This document shows, in pieces, positions 23,374 to 35,593 of a DNA stretch of 64,000 bases (position 1 is the first letter of the stretch; every line of letters starts with the position of its first letter). Origin of the DNA: Lumbricus rubellus (Eukaryota > Annelida > Clitellata > Crassiclitellata > Lumbricidae); assembly GCA_945859605.1 (NCBI GenBank), contig OX243811.1, forward strand, positions 31,111,453 to 31,175,452, written 5' to 3'. The position numbers and the translations under genes are program-made. The notes beneath the pieces are model-generated. The model saw nothing but the letters and a program-made list of their open reading frames with translations, was not told the DNA's origin and did not search any database.

Positions 23374-26300
23374 TTTATTATACTGTAAAATTTTCTTTAT
23401 ATGTAATCATCGTTAGTCATGCATATTGGACAGCTTTGTAGAAACGCAGATAGAAACCTCATCACTGCAGTCTTGACGGACCCGAGCCATGTCCTCAACC
23501 CGCTCTCCCTCCTTGTTTGTATGTGCACTTGTTATAGCGCTTATTCCCTCCTTATCCCTATTCCATGCGTCCCAGAACGAATGACCGAATTGTCCCACGG
23601 AGGGCAGCTTAACAGTGCTTAATCTCTTGTGCGGTAATGCAGTTGGATAGAGAATAAACTTACTTGTGTGAAGTTGTGTCATAAATTCTAGCAGGTCTTA
23701 ATAAGCAAAAGAGCGTGAAGTGGTCGGCTGCTGTTTAAATCGGTTGAGATAAATCAGGTTAGGAGGATTCGAACGGATGGAAACGAAAAGAGCGACGCGG
23801 TGAAGATCGCTTCCTCGTGAAACTGATCCTCTTCGGTCTTGACCTCTAGACCGGTCACCAGAGGTCGCGTCGAGTGCGGCTGATGACCGATGAGTGGAGG
23901 GCTGAGGGGTCGACGCCTGTCGATCTTTAGCGCTGCAGCAGAGTTTAGCCACGTAAAGCAGGTTTAAGAAGGATGGAGATTGCCAGCAGCCGTAGGAAGA
24001 GGCGGATGTGTAGCAGATGATGGAGAAAGCAGAAAGACGTGAAAACAGGCAGACAGACAGACAAACGGAAAGAACGGATCCGGAAAGACAGACTGACGGA
24101 CAGATAGACTGAGAGGCAGATAATAAAATATGCACAATAGTCAGAAATTCAATTTTCCACATTATTTTATCCAGTGATTAGCTTACAGATTCTCTTACCG
24201 CTAAATTCCGACAAGTTTTCTTCATCTTTCTCGTCCATACTCTTACAGTTCCACGCTCCTTTGCTTCTTCCTCTCACAATATTATTATCTCTACCGCTTC
24301 TTTCCATTCTTTTAAATGTCCATATTCTGTGAGGTTTGCCTGACGCCTCAACTCCCGCAAAGTCTTTGGCAAGGCTCGAAACTGCACAACGTTCTCCGTT
24401 GAAATCCATTGGGTCAATGTGACGGCATCCATCTTTTCATTTATCCCTTCTCCATCTCTTCAATCTTCCACCCTTCGTGTCTCCTCACTCCATCCGTCAC
24501 TCCGTCCACCCTTCGTCCACCCTCCCACCCTGTCTTCCACCCAGTCTCCCGCCATGCAGTCTCTTTCCGTCTATCAGCCTATCTTCCCATCTCCATAGCT
24601 GTCGTCCGCAATTATTAATTCCATCCGTCGTGTTCCTATTTGCCTCAACCGATGATTGGTCAAGTATCGTCCCCAGATGGCGGCCAGACGAGTGTCACCG
24701 GTTGCTAAGCTACTGTGACTTGGCGTCAAGAGCCACTGCGTCACGTCCTTATCAGCGGAAGACGTCATTCAGACCACATACACATGTCCACACCGAACCA
24801 AATCCTCCGCCTTCCGTAGACGTCGCCTCTCCCTCCCTCCCTCCATCCATCCTTCTCTTCTTCCTCGTCCATCCAGCTGCAGTTTTCTTCTCCTCTTTTT
24901 CTTTCGTCCTTTGGCTGTTTATCTGTGTCCTTGTCTGTCTCTGTATGTCTCTGTTTTTGTCTCTGTCTATGTCTCTGTCTCTCTGTCTTTGTCTCTGTCC
25001 ATGTCTCTGTCTCTCTGTCTTTGTCTCTGTCTATGTCTCTGTCTCTCTGTCTTTCTCTCTTTCTTTCTCTCGTCTTAATGCTTTCCCCTCCTTCAACTAT
25101 AGCCTAATAATATTTCAATTTCACCATTCCTCTAGACTCCTCTTCCTTCGTCATTTTTCTTCTCCTCTTCTCCTTTTCCTTTTCTCTGATCATAATTATA
25201 CCTAGATATGGTGCTCGGTGCTAAGTTCAACTCAATTGCACTTTAGTCAACTAGTAGAATGCAATGGAGTTTAGCTATAGTTTGCAAAATTCTTATAATA
25301 TACAACGCAGTCGCAGGTCAATGTAAGAGAAAAGTAGAGCGCAGTTCATTTCCATTCTGTTAGCCTACATGTGCAGAGACGTCAGAGAAAACCTGAAAGA
25401 GATGAATATTGACATGTCAAGAGCAAAGGATCACATCGGAAACAGAGAAATTTGGAGAAGTCATGTGGAAGCCTCATCGTCGTCACTCGACTGACGGAAG
25501 AGAATAAAGAAGAAGAAGAAGACATGTGCAGTAGGCTACTGTTGTCCATTTCAAAATTACACACTGCATTCAATGTCATTTATTTTAATTGAATACAATG
25601 TAGCCTACATCATGCAACCCAGGTTAGTCCTTGAATATATATACAGTGCATGTAGACCTATTGCGAGTCCATGGTTTTAAGTTGAGCAAAATTACGGTTA
25701 GTTGACTCAACTTGACTGGAATTTCTGGAAGGTGATATATAACCCGATAAACGCTCCTTTTTCGTGGTTCTACTATAATTGGCAAAGCCAAAATTAGAAT
25801 CTGGACAACATACAAAACGACAGCGTCGTTGGAACAAAAAGACGAGCGATGTATGAATATGATCGCCACTTTAACATAATAATTGCTTTTCTAGAAGTCG
25901 TGCCTAAAAACTTAAGAGCCGGTTTTATTCCACAGAATTGTCATTATTCAAAGAGGGCATTAAATCATTAGCCTTATCCATTATAATCAAACCTAAAACT
26001 AGAACTGTTCTTGGTGATCGAGTTTTTCTGGATTAACCCTCGTCGTACATCATCTGTCGATTGTTAATTGAAAGTCGTTTGTTTTTCAAATCGGTTATCC
26101 ATCGATCATGTTCTGTATGTATATTATATATAATATTATATGTAGGCTATTCTACACATACATTGTATAATACAAATGCGCAATCAGCTGATGCACATGT
26201 GCTATAGACATTGATGCAGCACAGAAGCTACAATTAACTTACGCTCATGCATTGCAGAATGCAGATGGTCAGTCTGGTTTTCTATACCGCAACCAGTCGG

Positions 26301-26804
26301 TTTTGGCAACATATGCGACGGCTGCCATGCTATAATCAGTAGGCCTATGCCAAATGTGTATAACGATTTGTTCTGGCCAACATAGTGCATTTACAACCAG
26401 GTATTAACTTTTATACACAACAGCCTTATAGGGCAGGCACTGTATGCATAATGCCCAGATACACAGCCGTCATGAGCGCAACTACCTGACAAGTTATATA
26501 GTGAAGACTGTGAAGTGTATTAGTGTAATACATGCAGCGGCGTAACAATATAGTATTGTCTTCACAGCCTTTGCCATGACAACCGTTTCCTTGGTCTGAA
26601 TTATTCGTCTGCCTCCTTACCTCAGCATCTTCATGTTCCATGGCGGTGTGCATCCAGCGCCTCCGTTGTCTTCATATATTGCACGCGGGATCGCCACTGT
26701 CGTCAGTCGAGAGGCAATCGGTAAACACGATGGAGAAATATTTATGGTGCTCTTAAATGAAATGTCTAACATCACCGGACACTCGTGTATGTATAGGCTA
26801 TCTA
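23374..26804. other. Repeat-rich intergenic region
   Basis: Contents are a GACA-rich stretch (24040-24115) and a pyrimidine-rich tract (about 24440-25190) with a TGTCTCTGTCTCTCTGTCTT-type tandem at 24920-25070. The long open frames on both strands here come from low-complexity composition. A possible short minus-strand coding start at 26631-26653 with a GTAAGG donor is too small to support a gene. Confidence 0.55.
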
Positions 26805-27823
26805 CACTGTGTCCCAATAAATCGGGCACCCTTTTTTATAATGTGAATAAAACAGGCAAATCTTAATCGATTTTCAAAATTTCAAAACTGTTTTTATCTT
26901 GAGATAATTATCTACAAATTGGTAATTTATGAACAGCCCTCACTAAAAAATTACGTCATAATGACGTCGTTAATTTACTTTTTGAAACCAAATGTCAATA
27001 AAAACCGTTAGAGAATGGTGTTCAGCCAACTAGAGCCAAGTAGACAAAATTGCAACAAAATCTTACGGAAAAATAAACATTACGGCGCAAAAAGGTTATT
27101 CGAAATTTTCCGGACAAGGGATGGACAGTGAGCGGTCTAAATAAGCTTCTTAGAAAAATTGATTTGACCGGTTCGTCGGAGCGTCGCGCTCATAGAGATG
27201 TACGCTATATATATAAAATATATAGGCTAGAGAGAGTATGGCCTATCTCCTCTGCATGGAAATGTTAAGTCACCAACGACCTTATAATTATGTTAACGGA
27301 AATCACGCCAGTGACGTCACTCTGTGCAAACGACCAATCACAGGCGATTTCTTGTGCCGACCAATCACAGGCCATGTTCGTTTTAAAATTATTTAGTTTT
27401 CCAGCTGGCAGCTGATCGAAGTTGTAAGACTGTGATTGGTCGGCACAAGAAATCACCTGTGATTGGTCGGCACAAGAAATCGCTTGTGATTGGTCGGCAC
27501 AAGAAATCGCCTGTGATTGGTCGGCACTATTATTAGACAGCGACACCAATATGGCGGCGTGATATTCCCTCTAGCGTTATATTATTATAATACATCTCTA
27601 TGGTCGCGCTGGTATAAAAGTTGTGCTCGGTACTTAACATTTGAATTCTCTTATGCAAAAGACGTAATTGTGACGTCAATATTCATGCCAGAAACTTCAT
27701 ATTTGAATCAGTGTAAGATAATTATCTCAGGATAAAAACAGTTTTGAAATTTTGAAAATCGATTAAGATTTGCCTGTTTTATTCACATTATAAAAAGGGT
27801 GCCCGATTTATTGGGACACAGTG
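26805..27823. mobile_element. Mariner-like element with long inverted termini and internal CCAAT arrays
   Basis: The terminal inverted repeats start CACTGTGTCCCAATAAATCG and run inward about 105 bp, near-perfectly matched (26805-26910 and 27719-27823). A TA lies at both flanks (26803-26804 and 27824-27825), the Tc1/mariner target. The 1,019-bp interior has no transposase. At 27330-27375 and 27425-27530 a 24-bp unit containing GATTGGTCGGCACAAGAAAT is repeated in opposite orientations. Confidence 0.75.
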
Positions 27824-28394
27824 TATATATGCGTGGTGTGCAATCTGCACGTATATAATATATACGTGTAATTACATGCAATATATATTTATGTACGCAT
27901 GTGTACATTGAGGATATAATTATGTAATGCATACATAATATATATGCACGCATATATTATATAGGTCTATACACATTATGCACAAGCCGGAAGGACCAGA
28001 AATCTTGAATTGCGTCGAAAGTGCTTCCGGAAAAAACTATCAACGTTCCATTGCAAGCTACTTCCTTGAAAGTAAGAAGATGCTAGCATGCGTGAGATGG
28101 TGGTAAGCACGGAAAGACTTTGAACAAGTGAGCTCCTGTGTAGGGTCTACCAGGACGTTTTTTTAACGCGCAGTTGTGCAGAAAATGTGCAGTTGTAGAA
28201 GCACTTCTGTACAGTTAAAACTAGCAAAAAGGTAACTGTTCTCCGATTGGAAGTATAATTTACCATGGATGATGGGAAAGGAAAGAAGGAGTTTGTGCAA
28301 TTCTAAAGATTCCTTAAAAACAGCCATAGGGTCTACTCTATTCTATAGGAAGTGGGTTGAAAATAATTATTATACTTTAGGCAAATTTGTGACC

Positions 28395-28590
28395 AGTTCG
28401 TCACCTTGCAGCCGGAAGGTTGCAGGTTCGTATCCACCTCAAGCGCCGGTAGGGACCTTGGGCAAGTCCTTCACTCGCAATTGCTCAGCGTTTCGGGGTG
28501 AAACTCCGATGCAGTGTCCGCGCTGTAGTTTGGAGCGCCTCTGAGTAGATAGCTTGAAGGGGCGATATAATAAGTGCACATATCAACAAA
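28395..28590 (+). repeat. tRNA-derived SINE, copy 2
   Basis: This is the same family as 127-345. It shares GCAGCCGGAAGGTT, a decayed B box (GGTTCGTATCC), the GACCTTGGGCAAGTCCTTCA block and the tail TTGAAGGGGCGATATAATAA. The 5' A-box region is poorly kept. Confidence 0.75.
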
Positions 28591-28675
28591 TTAAAATATT
28601 AGGCCTATAGCTCAAACTTATAATAAACTTTTGGGCATAGTATAGTTGTTTGTATTATTAACACTTTAGGTCTGC

Positions 28676-28895
28676 TACTTACTTACTTACTTATTGGCCT
28701 AACGCGCTTCATTTTATTAAAAGAAATTTCCAAACACTATTAGACCTGCTACTAACTTACTTTTCAAGTCTAAGGCAGGGCATTACGCATTTCATTTAAT
28801 TAAAAGATATGTGTATACTAGGCTTACTTACTTACTTACGTTGTACTTACTTACTTACTAATTACTTGCTTACTTACTTACTTAATTACTTACAG
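28676..28895. repeat. (ACTT)n-rich microsatellite
   Basis: Several runs of CTTACTTACTTA are separated by short unique or duplicated sequence. The GACCTGCTAC block appears twice, showing local duplication. Confidence 0.75.
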
Positions 28896-29849
28896 AATTT
28901 AACGCTTTTCACTTTTATTAATTAAAAGAAATCTTCGACGTTTTCAAGCGATATTATAATTAATCATATTGACGTCACTCCTATTTCCGCCCGCCCGAGC
29001 ATTAATGACGTCATCGTCATTGTCTGTCCATCTTTTGCAACGGTTGGAATTGACTTCCGTAACGGATCTCTGTCGATTTAACGATCGAAAATCTGCGATT
29101 TATTTGCCATAATAATAAATGAATTTTCGATGCGTTTCAGCTCGATAACTGAGACATGACTTTCTTGGGAACCTCTTATACTTGTGGACCGATGTCGATG
29201 ATCGGTATACGATCCGTTCTTATCCTTGGCTGGAGGGGACAGCGGCAACGACGAAAGTGCTTCCGGAAGTTCACATACGCCAGGATCAGGTATAGGCTAC
29301 TACCTGACGACGCTCTTTTCCGAGGTCAGTTTTCAGTGTGATCACTCTGGCCGTTCTCAGTCAGACGAGGTCGAAATAATAATAAGCGGTAATTGTCCGT
29401 GGGGTAATTGTCCGGCGGGGTAATTGTCCGGGGTAATTGTTCTAGAACCGGTCAATATAGGCCTATAAGGAACACGTCTTGCTTTTGGGACAAATCACCG
29501 ATGAAAGTTAATAAGATCATATGGAGGAGACATGGCGGAGGGTTTATTCTGTTCCTCAGGCCCCTCAACCGGCAGGATAATTATAAGCCTCAAGGCTCTA
29601 GACAAACAGGTCTCCGTTGTCTATATACAGTGTATATCCAGCGGACGATATGGTTTTGTTCTGTTTGCTGACATTTATTAATTGCTATTGCATGGACGCA
29701 CACTTGAACGAAGATAAATCAATTACTAGAAGTGTGTAGATATACAGCATATAGGCTATACTCAAACAAATCTTTTATTTTCCAAAAAATATTGAGGTAT
29801 AATAAATTCAAACTGAAACTACTGCGCCAAAAACAATATCAAACGATAT

Positions 29850-29993
29850 CTACTACTACCACTACTGCTGCTACTGCTGCTTCTGCTTCTGCTGCTACTC
29901 TAACTCTACTACTACTACTGCTACTGCTTTTACTGCTGCTGCTACTGCTGCTGCTTCTTCTTCTTCTACTACTACTACTACTACTGCAGTGTA
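29850..29993. repeat. (CTG/CTA/CTT)n trinucleotide tract
   Basis: About 145 bp of mixed CTACTA, CTGCTA and CTTCTT triplets. The resulting Leu-rich open frame is low complexity and not a gene. Confidence 0.8.
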
Positions 29994-31451
29994 TCATGGC
30001 TACTACAGCTGAGTTTTAATTTTCAGTCAAATGCTAAGAGTTTTGGTCCAATTATTATGACACTTTTTGTTGGGGACTACTTTTCATCGGGACACAGCTG
30101 GTGTAGGCCTAAAATTGTTATGCCGAAGTCAAAGTCATACAGTTTTGTCTAAACTCTAAAGTGATGTTGACCATTTCAATGAACATGACTCGCTCTGAAA
30201 TTCTAAATAATTTTAGCAGACATACAACTGGAGCCAAGCACAATCGCCGCCGCCATCTATCGATTAACCATGTCACGATTTCAACTGCTGCGAGTGGTCT
30301 CCTATATATTAATAACATTATATTAATTATTATTAATTATTAATTATTATCACAACTCCTGCAGACGATTTGTGACCTAATAACTATTTAACCACTCTCT
30401 AACTTGTCGAGGGGTTGAGGGCTTGATGGTGAAACCACCAATTAGCTCTTCTTCTAACCCATTACCCATTCACCAGCTGAAACGTGTTGTAGAGCAGTCA
30501 GTAATAGCAATTAAAATAATGACGACTTCTATAGTGCCGTAACATACCATAATTCATTCATTCATTCATACACTCAAGAATTTTATATAGCGCTTCTTCA
30601 AGGGGACTACTCAAAAGCGTTACCGACTCTAGCATGGTAAAAAAGGGACAGTTTTGAGTTTAATAAAAAAATAATAGCCTAATGTTTCAGTAATAACCCC
30701 AGAAAGTAGACGTATCTCATCTGTAACAAACGAAGTCAGCTCAAATATCTCGCCGTTCATTGCTTCGTGTGTAACATATTAATTATCAACGTTAGATTTT
30801 GACCTACATTCTTAACTTCTTATGCAGTCTACCTTGATAAAATGATCTATAAGATACATTCGACTCCCACACTTCGTTCCTCACGACTGAAAACACTGCC
30901 CCTGAAACGATGATCGTGACAATTTTGCAGCTTATTCTGTTCGTCTCATGAGCGGAGTTGGGTTTCCTTTTGGGGGGAGGGGGGGTTGAAAACTTGGGTT
31001 CTGGTTGGGGCGGAGAGTTAGTCCACATCGAGCGGAGCCGAAACATTTTTTTCTCCGCCAAAAAAGTTGATGACCCTTTTTTCAGTCATTTGATTGAAGT
31101 ATCGTAAGTTTCGTTCGCTCCCGAATATATTTTCGAGTCTGGGCCTCTTCTTGGGGGGGGGGGCTAACCCCGAGAAAAATTACCATTTTCACGGTGAAAC
31201 AGATGAATATGGGCCTTCTTGAGGGGCATAGCCCCCCCTTACCCCCTGAAAAACTCCGTCCATGGTTTGTCTCTTCGTATTTTAACCAACTGCCCATTTT
31301 TCTGTCTGTCTATCATCCTATATATATATATTTTGTGTGTGTGCGTGTGCGTGCTCCTGTCTTTCTGTTTATAACATCCATTACTACATCTCGGAGGCGA
31401 CAGACATGTTTAAATCAGTGTGTGCAGGTGTATGTGTGTCTGTCTGCCTGC

Positions 31452-31485
<34 letters not shown>

Positions 31486-31503
31486 TTCTGTTCATATCCG
31501 TTA

Positions 31504-34500
31504 CTACATCTCGGACACGACAGACATGGCCGTCGCTCCTTTTCTCGTGACGTTCGATGGTGACGTCGTCGATCGAGCTCCGTTCTGACTGGCAAAAGAA
31601 CGGAGGACGTAATTGCGTCTGGATCTCGTCTTGACGTCATATCCGGTGGTCAGTGCGACGTCATCGTGACGTACTCGACGGACGCGATTGTGCGGCAGAC
31701 GACAGCAGGGAGTACGACGACACGAACTGCGCAGACTCCGACGGAAATTGTTCGACATGAAACCATAGATGATGGGATTGGCACAGCTCTGCAGGTACGG
31801 TAACAGGTGAATCATCAGCTGAAAAAATATATATACCATTTAAAAAATAGTTTATACTTTTAAGCAGTAGTTTATGATAAAAAATTTAAAATATCAGCGA
31901 TGTAAGTAACCATAAAATAACCGTAACCACAGTTTTTATTGCTCAAAGTGACATATGACAAACATCTTTATTACATAGGCTATTGTAATAGAAACTAACA
32001 AAAAGCAAATGAAGAGAACCCTTAAGGGACTACTGTAACTGTCCCACTGTCAGGGTTTCCATAATACAAGTGCAAGTAAACAGCAACAGGTTATACGAAT
32101 AATAGAGCATTAAAGTATTAGGCCCTAAAGTGAAATTTTATCTTAACTAGTTAACTAAACATCTTGACATAAGTAGTGCGTAAGTATGGGAGCCAGAAAT
32201 ATACATGCATACATACTTGGTGTATAGATGACTAAAAGCACCGTTTCATATTCTAAATAGGCCTATAGGGCCTATTATGTATTTGCTCCTGCGATGCTCT
32301 ATAGTGCTTAACATTTCTTATAACTGCAGTGCATCATATATCGCACGATCTTTATTTTTATTGCCTTTTTACCGTCATTGGACATGGAGCGATGTTGAAT
32401 ATATTCTTTAATTTGACGCTCTATAAATGCTATTTTAACATAATCGTGAGAATTATATTCCAGTTGTTGGACATTTCTCATGCGTTTCCAATCCCGGAGC
32501 AAATGTGGCCATGTATAGTCTATAGCCAATTCCCTCTCTCCAAATTGCCTCCTCCTCCTTCTCCTTCTTCTCCTTCACCTCCTCCTCCTCCTTCTCTTCC
32601 TCCTCAGCCTCCTCCCTTTCATGACACTCACCATGACGTAGAAAGCGGAGTCACTGTGTAATAGCGTCATCTGGTGTCGCTTCATGACGTTCAGAACCCA
32701 TTTTGGTCCCCAGCAGCAGAAGAAAACAGCGATTATCGTCAGCAGCATCTTGATGACCTGCAGTGAATGAAAGACGCACACGAGACTTAAAACGAGACTT
32801 AAACGAGACTTAAACGAGACTTAAACGAGACTTAAAAAACTGGACACAGGGAGAAGCCATGCACGTACTGCTCTAAGTATAATTGGAAACATTGAACGTG
32901 GTTCATTGGTTCCTTGAAGTGTAGATTAATTGAACGTTCTAAGTTTAAAGCCGTGATAATGGGTTTTTTTTAGCCTGTGGGGCAATTGATTCTCTCGCTT
33001 ATGAACATCAGCACGAGTTGTTCATTAAACCTTATTCTCATGCGCTGTAAAACTTCCTTTTCAGTGGAAATCGTTCATGTGCTGTTCCGTATTGTTCAGC
33101 ATTCTCTGTTTAGTCGCATCTGCTTAGATTAGCTTTTGATGGCGCCTCATGGCGGCCATTAAGTATAGGCTATAATAAGCTTTGGTGGGGTTCTAAAAAG
33201 GCGTAACATTGATCGATAGGCTTAGCGTATAGGCTACATGTAGCCTACACTATAATTAATCGCTGTTAATAAATTATAATTATCATAACCATAAAACCAC
33301 ATTAAAAATACATTTTATTGATCCCGAGTCAACGCAATGACATCGAAAAAAAGAAGTAGGGCGTATACACAATGGAAAAAACAACAGACTAACAACAATG
33401 GATCAGAAGGACTACGACCATGAGGAACATGGATTCCGCTTGTGCACGGCCAAAAAATATCGCAGATGGCTAAGGCAATTTAGTTGCAATATTGCCTATA
33501 GTGAGAAAGATGCATGAAGTGAAGCAATGAAAAAATGAAAGCATGTTAATATAAGGTTTCGTATCAGACTAGTGTCAGACGCCCACGTGTAAGCCTATAC
33601 CGGTACCGGTACCGTGTTGCTTGCAACTTACACACAGATTGCAGCTGTAATTAGTTATGCCTACGGTGTCTGGTTCACAAGGCATCGGCTGATAGTACAG
33701 AAAAGCCACAGCCGCAGACAGGTCACTAGCCAAAAAATAGACGGAGCCGACTACGACAGAGAGGGAACCTAAGGTGGCTAAACAATCTGGAAAGGTAAGC
33801 TGTTGAAAGTTGGGTACAAAGTGACATAATAAGCAACTGAACGAACAGATCCACCGTATATAATAATAATTATAATAATTCATTCATTCCGAAAACTTAA
33901 ATAATTACAGGGAGAGTTGTGTTGTTGTTATTATTTATTTATAGACAATCATGTAGACTCTCACTTGTTTTCTGGCGTCTCTGATGTCTTGACCACGGTG
34001 ACTGGTCTGCCTTTGGACAGGCGTTCTAGTCTCCGAAACGCCAGTGGTACTCCCACTACCAGCGCCCCCACCTCCTGCTGCTGCTGCTCCTCCTCCAATG
34101 CCACCACCTGTTGGCTGACTGGTCGTCGAACACAACAGACGACCTCTGCCACCGGCGCCCCCTCCTGATTCACTCGAGCTGGAAAAATGCAATCACATTG
34201 CAATGGTTGTTGTTTGTTGTTGTTGTTTGTTGTTGTTGTTTGTTGTTTGTTTCAGTTCAACGACATTGTGTGATAACAGAGATTGTTAGCGTCGCCTTTC
34301 TCTCTTATCCAGGCTTAGGACTGGCACTGTGAGAGTGCGAAAGGTGGCGGAGTTGGAAAGCAATGAACGCTTGTTGCAGGATTAGAAATGCGATGCAATG
34401 TGATCTCGTCGCTTTATGCCAGTTACATGATCACCGGGATCTATTTTTCTCAAAACTTTATCATATTTTTGTGCCGTCATTGCAATCGTCGTCATTATCA

Positions 34501-34535
34501 TCATCATCGTCGTTGTCGTCGTCGTCATCATCATC

Positions 34536-34624
<89 letters not shown>

Positions 34625-34732
34625 TATCATCATCATCGTCGTTGTCGTCATCATTATCACCATCATCATCGTCGTCGCCACCGTCATCACCGTCATCATT
34701 ATATTGTCGTCATCATCATCATTATATCGTCG

Positions 34733-34823
<91 letters not shown>

Positions 34824-35593
34824 TATATCGTCGTCAACATCATCATCGCTTCCACCACCACCATCGCCGTATAGTCATCCTCATCCTCATCATCAACAAC
34901 AACAACAACTTCGTAATTAAACCGTGTTGCTCTAAGACAAACATAATTAATATTTCAGTTAGCAACAAATCATAGTCTGCGAAGTTTATCTTCATTAATT
35001 ATGAACAGCAAATTAATTACTGTTGCATAAATAGTATGAGGTCTGCATGTCAAGTGCGTGAACACAGTTTATATGCTTATCTGTGCAGTGTGCACATGCA
35101 TGCGCATGCATACTGACTTACATGTACGTACATGTACATGTACATACAAAGTCCTACATGCGTTTGCAAATCCATTCATGCATGCATAGCATACACACGT
35201 GCGTACGTATACATTCACACATACATATAGGCCTATGCATAATTTACAATAGGAAAGTATAAGTGACGCAAATTTTGTTGACACGTTTTAAGCTAATCAA
35301 CTGCAGAGCGAGGCTAATTTATAACAATGGCTATTGTGACTGAATGAATAAATAATAAATATAATTGACCTGCAGTCTGGATGCGTCATACGCGACAGTT
35401 CCTTGGTGCTGATCCAGAGGACGAGGATGACGAAGGCATAGCAGAATCCCATGAGGAATACAGGGATGAGGAACATGACGATCAGCTGGTACCAGGCGAA
35501 TGCAATGCGTGCTGCGTTGCTGACGCTGCTATCGGCGCACGTCACGATCACCATGTGCTCGTCATGACTGTAGTAAAGACCTTCCGTTGTGTC
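31504..35593 (-). CDS. Rhodopsin-class peptide-type GPCR, 3' exons (TM5 to C-tail); TM1-TM4 not found
   Basis: Four consecutive minus-strand exons join in phase with GT/AG borders: 35380-35593, 33965-34178, 32632-32757 and 31504-31818 (stop TAG). Exon one carries the ECL2 cysteine (VIVTCADSS) and TM5 (WYQLIVMFLIPVFLMGF). Exon two encodes most of ICL3, a Ser/Gly/Ala-rich low-complexity loop ending RDARKQ. Exon three is TM6 (VIKMLLTIIAVFFCCWGP). Exon four is TM7 (LPYLQSCANPIIYGFMSNNF), then a basic tail of about 80 residues. The motifs fit neuropeptide receptors of the rhodopsin class; I cannot name the ligand. The upstream exons with TM1-TM4 are not recognisable up to 64000, so they are either beyond the window or missing. 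In the first case the Polinton would lie in this gene's intron (inference). Confidence 0.8.
32775..32840. repeat. Short tandem repeat, CGAGACTTAAA unit, five copies
   Basis: Five near-identical 11-13-bp copies lie 18 bp from the acceptor of the TM6 exon of the peptide-type GPCR, inside the intron's 3' part. Confidence 0.8.
33632..33786 (-). other. Candidate orphan exon inside the GPCR intron
   Basis: On the minus strand a pyrimidine-rich acceptor (CTTACCTTTCCAG) precedes a 155-bp open stretch that ends at a consensus donor GTAAGT. In one frame it encodes a hydrophobic membrane-like segment (SVVVGSVYFLASDLSAAVAF) then several cysteines. It lies between the ICL3 and TM6 exons. The phase-0 join used there would give an immediate stop, so it cannot be a normal exon of that receptor. 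It may be a poison exon, an exon of a nested gene, or chance. Confidence 0.3.
34490..34915. repeat. (TCA)n microsatellite in GPCR intron
   Basis: Over 400 bp of TCATCATCA with GTC and ATT interruptions lie between the TM5 and ICL3 exons. Long Ser, His and Met runs in its frames are artefacts. Confidence 0.9.

Larger units (their letters stand above)
27824..31503. other. Repeat-rich intergenic region
   Basis: It holds a SINE (28395-28590), an ACTT microsatellite (28676-28895), four short GGTAATTGTCCG repeats (29391-29445), a CTG/CTA tract (29850-29993), a reverse SINE tail (30585-30630) and a GTCT tract (31430-31490). I see no supportable gene. Confidence 0.6.

Noticed and set aside
22709..23441. 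Array of regularly spaced repeats that could be taken for a CRISPR array
   Set aside because: Units are contiguous 40-bp tandem copies without unique spacers, in a eukaryotic genome.
23698..24162. Minus-strand 154-codon open frame
   Set aside because: Cys/Ser/Leu-rich part is read from GACA repeats; the rest shows no family feature.
34363..34975. Ser-, His- and Met-run open frames
   Set aside because: Artefacts of the (TCA)n microsatellite.
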